Source: Candidatus Poseidoniales archaeon (GTDB lineage: Archaea; Thermoplasmatota; Poseidoniia; MGIII; CG-Epi1). Taken from it: DNA of 6,419 bases. Under the pieces are notes generated by a model. The model saw nothing but the letters and a program-made list of their open reading frames with translations, was not told where the DNA came from and ran no database searches. Positions 1-6,100 of the stretch are shown piece by piece. Both the position numbers and the translations under genes were made by a program. The stretch's first letter is position 1; every line of letters starts with the position of its first letter. The stretch spans positions 1-6,419 of the forward strand of contig DQOP01000057.1 of the NCBI GenBank assembly GCA_015658585.1, given 5' to 3'.

Positions 1-68
1 AATGGTGTTTGGTTGTTACTCACTAGAACTTAAGATGGAGAGGTGTCCTAAAGCTCTCGGGCGGCAAT

Positions 69-77
69 CTTATATGG
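69..77 (+). promoter_or_regulatory. TATA-like box of the aIF1A-Rio1-KH operon
   Basis: The sequence CTTATATGG is an archaeal TATA-like element. Its centre (about base 73) lies about 25 bases upstream of an in-frame GTG at 98. Archaeal TATA boxes usually sit 25-27 bases before the transcription start, so the transcript would begin at or next to that GTG and be leaderless. No clear BRE is visible. This is inferred from spacing only. Confidence 0.5.
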
Positions 78-97
78 GAACACATTTGAACGCCGCT

Positions 98-526
98 GTG
101 ACTTCTTCTGAAGATGAACAATCGCCAGATATTCAGAAAGAATCTGCTGAAGAATCTGAAATTAAGGAAGAGGCTAAAGAAGTAAAACCCAAAAAAAAAG
201 CAAAACCCAAAAAGAAAGCCGATGATGGGGAAGTTGCTCTAAGGGTCAGTCTACCATACAAACCCAAAGGGGAAATGTTCGCTGTAGCAGAGACCTTTCA
301 GGGTGGATCAAGACTCCAGGTTATTTGTGAAGATGGAATACGCCGAATGGGTAGAATTCCTGGAAAACTGAGAAGAAGAATGTGGGTAAGGGAAAACGAT
401 CTGTTAATCGTGGTACCCTGGTCTTTCCAAGATAGCAAAGCTGATGTTAAATTTCGATATACTCCAACCCAGACTGCCAATTTAAAACGCCGGGGTAAGA
501 TACCTGAGATACTAGATATTTACTGA
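98..526 (+). CDS. Translation initiation factor aIF1A with acidic/lysine-rich N-terminal tail
   Basis: Archaeal homologue of eIF1A/IF1. It binds the A-site region of the small ribosomal subunit and helps scanning and start-codon selection. With the GTG start at 98 it has 142 residues. Residues 4-28 are strongly acidic, residues 30-41 are a KPKKKA repeat, and about 44-142 form the S1-like OB fold. The OB fold contains the family signatures GRIPGKLRRRMWV, NDLLIVVPW and the C-terminal LKRRGKIPEI. I chose GTG 98 because a TATA-like box lies 25 bases upstream (leaderless start) and because the peptide before it is Cys-containing and unlike the family. In-frame ATGs at 74, 35 and 2 are alternatives. 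The stop TGA is one base from the Rio1 ATG. The start is less certain than the identity; most archaeal aIF1A proteins are nearer 100-115 residues. Confidence 0.95.
   Translation: MTSSEDEQSPDIQKESAEESEIKEEAKEVKPKKKAKPKKKADDGEVALRVSLPYKPKGEMFAVAETFQGGSRLQVICEDGIRRMGRIPGKLRRRMWVRENDLLIVVPWSFQDSKADVKFRYTPTQTANLKRRGKIPEILDIY
185..220 (+). repeat. Two 18-base tandem repeats encoding KPKKKA twice
   Basis: Bases 185-202 and 203-220 are in-frame copies that differ at 2 of 18 positions. Each encodes Lys-Pro-Lys-Lys-Lys-Ala in the aIF1A tail. The first copy contains a run of nine A residues (191-199), a site open to polymerase or ribosome slippage. Confidence 0.85.
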
Positions 527-527
527 T

Positions 528-1271
528 ATGCAAAATAAGATTCAAGACATCGATTGGGCTCTAAGCAAACTAAAGAAATCGAACAAAGACAAGGAATGGC
601 GCAAAACGGTAGATGATGTCTTTGACGAGACTACCTTAAGAAACATCCAGCAGTTATTCAATCGTGGTATTTTCGGTACAATCGAGAATATGATTGCAAC
701 TGGGAAAGAGGCTAACCTATTCCGGGCAAAAACCTTTGATGGCAGGAACAGGGCCGTAAAGATATATCGTTTGAACACTGCCACCTTTCGTAAACTCAAC
801 CGGTATATTGAAGGAGATCCCAGATTCAGAAACATTGGCAATAGCCATCGCGATAGGGTGTTCACATGGGCCCAGAAAGAATACAAGAACCTGTATGCTA
901 TGAAAGCCGCCGGTGCGGAAGTACCGCGACCCTTCCATGTTTATAAAAACATACTTGTAATGCAATATATGGGGTGGCGATATCGGCCTTATCCTCCTGT
1001 AAGGGAATTACCTCCACAAGACCCGAAGGATTTTCTGGATCAATTGATTGAATCCATCAAGGCCTACCGTTCCAAAAATTTAAGTCATGGTGATCTGAGT
1101 GAATATAACATACTGAATGTTAGAGAAAAACCATATATTATTGATGTCGGGCAAGCTGTTCCAAAAGGACACCCAATGTACGATGAATTGCATAAAAGGG
1201 ATATGAAAAACATGTATCGTTATTGGAAAAAACAGATTAGGGGATTAGAAAAAGAGGTGTTTGATCAATGA
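528..1271 (+). CDS. Rio1-type serine/threonine protein kinase/ATPase
   Basis: RIO1-family atypical kinase/ATPase involved in late maturation of the small ribosomal subunit in archaea and eukaryotes. The 247 residues are a complete archaeal Rio1. An N-terminal helical region (1-50) precedes the nucleotide loop ATGKEANLFRA (57-67). Next come the ATP-anchoring Lys78 in RAVKIYR, Glu118 in QKEYKN, the hinge VMQYM (144-148), the catalytic loop LSHGDLSEYNIL with Asp189 and Asn194, and the metal-binding Asp206 in YIIDVGQA. As expected for RIO kinases, the activation loop and substrate-binding lobe of ordinary kinases are absent. The ATG follows the aIF1A stop by one base with no strong Shine-Dalgarno sequence, so translation is probably coupled to aIF1A. 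The 3' end overlaps the KH gene by four bases. All key residues are present. Confidence 0.97.
   Translation: MQNKIQDIDWALSKLKKSNKDKEWRKTVDDVFDETTLRNIQQLFNRGIFGTIENMIATGKEANLFRAKTFDGRNRAVKIYRLNTATFRKLNRYIEGDPRFRNIGNSHRDRVFTWAQKEYKNLYAMKAAGAEVPRPFHVYKNILVMQYMGWRYRPYPPVRELPPQDPKDFLDQLIESIKAYRSKNLSHGDLSEYNILNVREKPYIIDVGQAVPKGHPMYDELHKRDMKNMYRYWKKQIRGLEKEVFDQ
1254..1259 (+). promoter_or_regulatory. Shine-Dalgarno site of the KH-protein gene, inside the Rio1 coding sequence
   Basis: GAGGTG matches the archaeal anti-Shine-Dalgarno end of 16S rRNA. It lies eight bases before the ATG at 1268, within the last codons of the Rio1 gene. With the ATGA stop/start overlap it supports internal re-initiation and confirms the start of the downstream gene. 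Confidence 0.75.
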
Positions 1272-1789
1272 ATCTTATCAGGGTCCCTCTTTCCAGAATT
1301 GGAGCTGTAATCGGACCCAAGGGTAAGACAAAAAGAAAACTGGAAGAACTCAGCGGTTGTGTTCTGAATATTGACTCAGGAGAAGGTGTAGTTGAGATAT
1401 CTTCACCGAATGAAAATGATGCATTGAAGGGCCTGCAGGTAATAAATGCCGCCAGAGCCATTGGGAGAGGTTTCAATCCTGAAAAAGCTTATCAACTTCT
1501 GGAAATGGATTATTATCTGGAAGTTGTCGATATCAGGAATTATGTTGGAAAATCAAAGAAGAGACTGGGTACTGTAAGAGGGAGATTGATTGGTAAAGAA
1601 GGAAAAACACGGCATATCATTGAGGATATGACGGGATGTGATCTGGCAATTCAAGGTCACACCGTATCTATAATCTCCGACCTGAATGGATTAGAGTCTG
1701 CCAAAGTAGCCATATCCATGGTTCTGGGTGGTTCTGAACACGGTTCGGTTTACAAATATCTGGAAGGTTTCAGAAGGCGAAATAGATAA
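1268..1789 (+). CDS. Two-KH-domain RNA-binding protein, archaeal Dim2/Pno1(Krr1)-like
   Basis: Archaeal relative of eukaryotic Pno1/Dim2, an RNA-binding assembly factor near the 3' end of small-subunit rRNA. It has 173 residues in two KH modules. KH1 carries the GxxG loop IGPKGK (Gly16-Gly19) at about residues 3-60. The family linker RAIGRGFNPEKA follows (63-74). KH2 contains GRLIGKEGKTRHIIE (105-119) with its GxxG at Gly109-Gly112. The C-terminus is basic (FRRRNR). The ATG overlaps the Rio1 stop as ATGA, with a good Shine-Dalgarno sequence eight bases upstream. In eukaryotes Rio1 and Dim2 both act on late pre-40S particles, so the coupling is functionally sensible. In many archaea topoisomerase VI genes follow this cluster; here a promoter region follows instead. 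Confidence 0.95.
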   Translation: MNLIRVPLSRIGAVIGPKGKTKRKLEELSGCVLNIDSGEGVVEISSPNENDALKGLQVINAARAIGRGFNPEKAYQLLEMDYYLEVVDIRNYVGKSKKRLGTVRGRLIGKEGKTRHIIEDMTGCDLAIQGHTVSIISDLNGLESAKVAISMVLGGSEHGSVYKYLEGFRRRNR

Positions 1790-1824
1790 CTGGGAACTCC
1801 TATTTGATAAAGGTTACTGCTTAG

Positions 1825-1835
1825 TTTTATATAAT
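1825..1835 (+). promoter_or_regulatory. TATA box for the MBL-hydrolase/QueD-like operon
   Basis: TTTTATATAAT is the strongest TATA-like element in the window. Its centre is near 1830, which predicts transcription starting near 1856. That gives a 5' leader of roughly 120 bases before the hydrolase ATG, unlike the apparently leaderless aIF1A and subtilase transcripts. It lies about 35 bases after the KH-gene stop, so it probably starts a separate unit. Spacing-based inference. Confidence 0.55.
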
Positions 1836-1839
1836 TGCC

Positions 1840-1905
1840 ATGTCTGCGGAAGCTACAATTTGTGCAGATTTCGGGTTCTGCAAGTTTTGTAAAGGTGAAA
1901 AATAA
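1840..1905 (+). CDS. Possible 21-residue Cys-containing mini-ORF
   Basis: An ATG-initiated frame of 21 codons encodes a peptide beginning MSAEATICADF and ending CKFCKGEK, with Cys8, Cys14 and Cys17 (the last two as CxxC). Its TAA overlaps the ATG of the next mini-ORF (TAATG). Against it: no Shine-Dalgarno sequence precedes the ATG, which lies only about ten bases past the TATA centre, so a transcript from that promoter would start inside it. It would be translated only from read-through or an upstream start. I do not recognise the peptide, and it may be chance. Confidence 0.15.
   Translation: MSAEATICADFGFCKFCKGEK
1855..1890 (+). other. Potential hairpin at the predicted 5' end of the hydrolase mRNA
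   Basis: TGCAGA (1863-1868) and TCTGCA (1877-1882) form a perfect six-base-pair stem with an eight-base loop. ACAA (1855-1858) and TTGT (1887-1890) can extend it across a symmetrical 4 by 4 internal loop. The structure begins at the predicted transcription start and ends three bases before the GGTGA ribosome-binding site. It could affect mRNA stability or ribosome access, but a six-pair stem can arise by chance. Confidence 0.3.
1894..1898 (+). promoter_or_regulatory. Shine-Dalgarno site of the 25-residue leader ORF
   Basis: GGTGA, within AAAGGTGAAA, matches the archaeal anti-Shine-Dalgarno sequence and ends six bases before the ATG at 1905. It is better placed than the weak AGGA (1967-1970) in front of the hydrolase ATG. 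Ribosomes would therefore load here first on a transcript starting near 1856. Confidence 0.45.
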
Positions 1906-1982
1906 TGACAAAAAATGATTATCTGATGAATAGGCCTATCAACACAACTTTAGACTTTACTAGAATAGGATGTCAAAAATGA
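1905..1982 (+). CDS. Possible 25-residue leader peptide coupled to the MBL hydrolase
   Basis: An ATG six bases after a good GGTGA Shine-Dalgarno site opens a 25-codon frame. The peptide starts MTKNDYLMNRP and ends FTRIGCQK. Its TGA (1980-1982) overlaps the proposed hydrolase ATG (1979) as ATGA, the same coupling arrangement seen between Rio1 and the KH gene. It lies wholly downstream of the predicted transcription start. I recognise no family, and the peptide has no membrane segment or metal motif. It is best read as a candidate upstream ORF whose translation delivers ribosomes to the hydrolase start; chance remains possible. Confidence 0.3.
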   Translation: MTKNDYLMNRPINTTLDFTRIGCQK

Positions 1983-2755
1983 AGATAACTTTCTTGGGTG
2001 TCGGAGAAGGATTTGACGAGGACTATACAAATACCTGTATGTTGGTGGAGGCAGCTGGAAGAAGAATGCTGGTAGATTGTGGGGCCACAGCTCCGCCTTC
2101 CGTTTGGCATAAATCTCAGAGACCAGATTATTTAGATGGGATCTTCATATCTCATTTCCATGCAGATCACATTTTCGGTCTACCTGCATTGATGAAGAGG
2201 ATGGAAGAAGATGGAAGAACCAGACCTTTCTACCTTTTTGGACCTGTCGGTTCCCAAAGAAATGTAGAGAGACTAATGGAGGTGGCGTACCAAGGAATGG
2301 TAGCCAAGCTACCTTTTACCCTGAGATTCAGGGAATTACAAAGATCACATCGATGGGATGATTGGAATCTAAGAGTTGTCAACACCAGGCATTCTGTTCA
2401 GAACCTGGGTCTAAGATTGGAAGCTGGAAGCCCTACCAAGGTTTTCTGTTATTCCGGTGACGGTATGTTTACACCAACAGCGTCTAAACTTTACACCAAC
2501 GCAGATTTGTTAGTTCATGATGCCTATACAATGGATGGTACTGTCAAGAACTTCAAAAAAGAGGTTATAATCATTGGAACAAAGACTCATTGTTCAATGC
2601 AGCAATTAGAGAGACTGGATGACATGGCCCGGCCCAAGAAAATGGCCCTGATTCATGTAAACCGAAACTTACGAAAAGACAGAAACGAAGTATTGAAAAA
2701 ATACAAGCAGAGAAGATGGATAATGCCAGAACCTGGTGACGTAATCAATCTTTAG
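1979..2755 (+). CDS. RNase Z-like metallo-beta-lactamase-fold hydrolase
   Basis: A 258-residue member of the MBL superfamily close to RNase Z/ElaC; members hydrolyse phosphodiester bonds with two metal ions. It opens with the typical MKITFLGVG strand. The metal motif SHFHADH gives His59, His61, Asp63 and His64. The other ligands are His138 (NTRHS), Asp161 (YSGD) and His226 (LIHVNR). His204 (THCSM) occupies the place of the RNase Z HST motif, and HDA (180-182) stands where RNase Z has HEA. Only 23 residues separate His138 from Asp161, too few for the tRNA-gripping exosite arm, so tRNA 3'-processing is uncertain. I chose ATG 1979 over ATG 1970 because of the AGGA at 1967-1970, the family N-terminus and the ATGA overlap with the leader ORF. 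The stop abuts the next ATG, so the two genes form one operon. Confidence 0.85.
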   Translation: MKITFLGVGEGFDEDYTNTCMLVEAAGRRMLVDCGATAPPSVWHKSQRPDYLDGIFISHFHADHIFGLPALMKRMEEDGRTRPFYLFGPVGSQRNVERLMEVAYQGMVAKLPFTLRFRELQRSHRWDDWNLRVVNTRHSVQNLGLRLEAGSPTKVFCYSGDGMFTPTASKLYTNADLLVHDAYTMDGTVKNFKKEVIIIGTKTHCSMQQLERLDDMARPKKMALIHVNRNLRKDRNEVLKKYKQRRWIMPEPGDVINL

Positions 2756-3115
2756 ATGCATCGACTAGTACAAATAGTTCGGTTTGAATCTGCACGTAAA
2801 CTGACCAAAGTACCAAAGGAACACCCCTGTAGCAATTTGTACGGGCTGGCATTCAAATTGGAGATTCATGTTGAAGGGATGATTGATCCTAAAACCGGAT
2901 TTGTGGTGGATTTTTCTGAGATTGAAGACAACTTTGAGTCTCTAAAAAAGAAACTGGACCATAATTACCTGAATGACCTTGAAGGTCTGGAGAATCCTAC
3001 CAGTGAGGTACTGGTCGAATGGATCTGGGAGAATCTAAAACCCAAAGTGGGGAATCTCGTCAAATTGGTACTTTGGGAAAATGAGGTCTCAAGAGTAGAA
3101 TACAGCGGAAACTAG
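2756..3115 (+). CDS. QueD/6-pyruvoyl-tetrahydropterin-synthase homologue lacking the zinc-binding histidines
   Basis: A full-length T-fold protein (119 residues) that aligns from end to end with bacterial QueD (6-carboxy-tetrahydropterin synthase, in queuosine/archaeosine precursor synthesis). Conserved landmarks are Cys25, GFVVDF (48-53), LDHNYLND (67-74) with Asp68-His69, GLENPTSEVL (77-86) with Glu84, WIWENLKP (89-96) and Glu108. These cover the catalytic Cys, the Asp-His pair and the pterin-anchoring Glu. The three zinc ligands are missing: the first His (F-x-A-A-H) is Arg14, and the HGH motif reads Tyr29-Gly30-Leu31. The normal zinc-dependent reaction is therefore doubtful. The protein may bind pterin or purine without catalysis, or do something else. 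The ATG directly follows the hydrolase stop, with a GGTGA 16 bases upstream. The fold assignment is firm; the function is not. Confidence 0.85.
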   Translation: MHRLVQIVRFESARKLTKVPKEHPCSNLYGLAFKLEIHVEGMIDPKTGFVVDFSEIEDNFESLKKKLDHNYLNDLEGLENPTSEVLVEWIWENLKPKVGNLVKLVLWENEVSRVEYSGN

Positions 3116-3125
3116 TTTCTCCGCT
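3104..3125. repeat. Inverted repeat spanning the overlapping stop codons of two convergent genes
   Basis: AGCGGA and TCCGCT arms flank the perfect ten-base palindrome AAACTAGTTT, with a two-base bulge on the right arm. The central CTAG (3112-3115) holds both stop codons: TAG of the QueD-like gene on plus and TAG of the subtilase on minus. On either strand the RNA could fold into an imperfect hairpin at its coding end. No long T tract follows within the hairpin, so a role in termination is only possible. Confidence 0.4.
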
Positions 3126-6100
3126 TGAACACGAGGGATACTAAAACCATCATCAATAGTGTAACAAGAGGATTTGGTGAGGTCAACAACGGATTTTCCT
3201 CATCGAATGAATCGCTCTCAAGAATGACTGTCACCTGACGCGATATAGAATCCGATGCACCTTGAGGATCAACTGCCGTAAGTGTGATGATATGAAGGCC
3301 ATCGCTAAGGAACACTTCCGTAAAGAAATTGGGTGTCGTGTAAAGCTCACCATCCAGACTACTGGACCAGGTAAACATCAGTTCGTCATTGTCCGGGTCT
3401 GTTGAACCCTGTGAAGAGAGTTGGACTGGTTTATCACTACTATATTCCGTTCCCGCCTGAGGTGATAACATTACAGCCACAGGGTTACCATTATCGATCT
3501 TCTCATTGACTGTGATCGTTACCATATCCCCTGAGGATGACCTAACACCCTCATCATCCTCAACATTCAAAATGACCTCATATTCTCCAGCTTCTTCAAA
3601 ATAATACTCAACCCAGGAGTCGGTAATCCAATCCGTTTCTCTGCCATCACCAAACTCAAAATGATACTTGACAACCGCAGAATCATCAGATGACCTGTTC
3701 CCCGAGAAAATAATCTTTTCATTATCATAAACCTCATAATAATTGGCCTCGAGATCAGCTGTAGGTCTCCTGTTCGCCCCATCATTTGTGACCTCGACCT
3801 CAACTGAATAAACTGCTGAAAAATTGAAACCGTCAAACGAACGGGCCTCCAGTGTGTAGCGTCCATTCAGATCCAGACTGGTATTCCAGGCCCAGACCCA
3901 GTTCTGATAACCATTTGCCCTATCCCAAGTATTAGGTACGACACGGACCTCAACGTGATCCACAATATTGTTATCACTGGCAGTTCCTTTGACGACCACC
4001 AATCCAGAAACAATCTCATTTTGGTAAGGTTCGGTTATGAAAACCAGAGGTGGTTGGGAATCAACGAAATCACCGACAACGACTGTTGTCTGAAGCTCCT
4101 GATTCGAAAGATCTTCATCTTGAGGTGTCACTCCCCGGATACGGGCTTTCAAAATATGGGTGCCCCCCTCAGCTATCCATTCTACCTGCAAATTGGTTGC
4201 CTCATCCGACTCTAGGACTCTGTAATCATCGGCCGATTGGAAAATTATGTCATCACTTGAGAAATCGACACTGTATTGACGTGCAGGTCCTGGTCCCTGA
4301 TTGACTATCCGGGCGGTCACTGTCACTTCCTGACCTTCCAGAATTGAATCTGGAACCACCAGCTCCTCAATTACCAAATCGGGGAGATCTGTAAAGGATG
4401 CAACCATTATTTCCTGATCCGTTCCCTGCATATCATTCAAGGTATAAGTGACTGAAACGGGTATGACCTCATTAAAAATGGGAGCCTGAATATCAAATTC
4501 CAGAACCGGAAAACTGGTCGCAACATCTCCGGAATCCAATTGCCCAGTATAATTGAAGGTCGCCTCGATAACCCACTGCCCTTCTACTTCGGAAACTGGT
4601 TTGAGACCCGCTTCACCCGTCACTCCAGTTGCTGCTCCTGCATCGACTGAGAATGTGGTTGGCTCTGGCCACTCACTAGAATATCTAACTACTATTCTTA
4701 TGACGTCTGGCAAGTCTGTCCCTGACACGAAATTGTTGACCGTGCCTCCATCCTTGCCACGTGTGGTGTACTCGGTCTTGGTATACTTCATACCAACATT
4801 GAAGGTCTCATTGGTATGGGTTTGTATTCCCGTAGGACCTTCCAGAGTAGTACTATCCAGATCCTGTGATCTGGAAACTGCACCTACCAATTCCACAGTA
4901 CCCCAACCATAACAGTTGTTTGGCGTGTAAAATTCACCACAATCCAGGTCCAAAGGTATTCTATGATCGCTGGTCTCCCTCAATATCTGCTTGACATAAT
5001 CTAAATCCGAATCAGGGGCAACAGCTGGATTAGCCTGAAGTATTAGGGCCGCAACTCCTGCAACATGAGGTGCTGCCATTGAAGTTCCAGAGTATGAAAC
5101 ATAATCATCTCCAGAATTGGCTCTGGCTGACATTATTGCTCCACCCGGTGCCATCACATCAGGCTTCAACCTACCATCTCCTGTTGGCCCTCTGGACGAA
5201 TATACCTCCCGATTGTGATCATCATTAACTGAACCAACGGTTATCGCCTTTTCACTATCACCAGGATAAGTGACTGAACCGGGATGAGCGGCAATCCCAA
5301 GATTCCCATTCCCTATAGCCACGACTGTGACTATGCCAGACTCGACCGCAACATCAAGTGCCTGAGAGATTGAGGAGGCACCATTGTTAGTGGCTCCAGG
5401 TATGACCACTGGGCCTCCCAGCGACAACGACATCACACCTATGGAGAACCGGTCCTTGTTGGCAATAGTCCATTCAACAGCCCTCAACAGGTCCTGTTCA
5501 TCACCTGAACCACCATCAAGGGCTATAACGCCCGCCAGATTCGCCTGAGGTGCGACACCGGAGTAAGTTCCACTGGCCCCACCGGTACCGGCTGCTATTC
5601 CTGCACAATGGGTACCATGACTTCCTGAATCGTGTGGTTGCTCATCTGGATACTCTTTGTCAGTATTGGCATTGTAAAAGGCGAGCATACCATCTGAATC
5701 GACAGCAATCTTGGGGTCATCCGTATTTGGATTGTCATCCAGGTCGTCCAAAGATTCATGATCAAAATCAATGCCTGTGTCCAAGATTGCAATCGTGGTA
5801 CCTTCGCCCCTGATCCCAAAATCAGCCCATATCATATCTGCACCTATCGAATCAACACTATTATCTAGGGCCGGATAAAACAGGACATCAGCTTCCAGCC
5901 ATACTAACTCGGGCAAGAATGTCACATCTGGAACCCTGGAGATAGGCAAGAGGAATCCAAAAGTATCAAAACGCGGAAAACTGGAAGTTATTTCTCCTCC
6001 AAGATTCTCGACAAAAAAGTGGTGATGCTGATCCAGATTCCGGACTTGGGCGATAAGGCTGATTTTATCATCTGGAGCTGGTGCCAATCCTAGTTCTTCT

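Noticed and set aside
2..97. N-terminal extension of aIF1A from ATG at 2, 35 or 74
   Set aside because: The peptide contains cysteines and hydrophobic residues unlike aIF1A tails, and a TATA-like box lies inside it at the right distance from GTG 98. It is kept as an alternative start only.
542..886. 114-codon minus-strand frame opposite Rio1
   Set aside because: It is antisense to invariant Rio1 motifs, and the composition is what the complementary codons produce. No independent signal supports it.
1862..1918. 18-codon GTG-initiated frame in the hydrolase leader
   Set aside because: It has no Shine-Dalgarno site, lies 32 bases rather than 25-27 from the TATA centre, ends without coupling to any downstream start, and competes with the better-supported ORF at 1905.
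4553..4912. 119-codon plus-strand frame opposite the subtilase gene
   Set aside because: It lies wholly antisense to well-conserved protease domains, encodes a Ser/Pro/Val-rich sequence of no recognised family, and has no promoter or ribosome-binding site. It is a shadow of the real frame.
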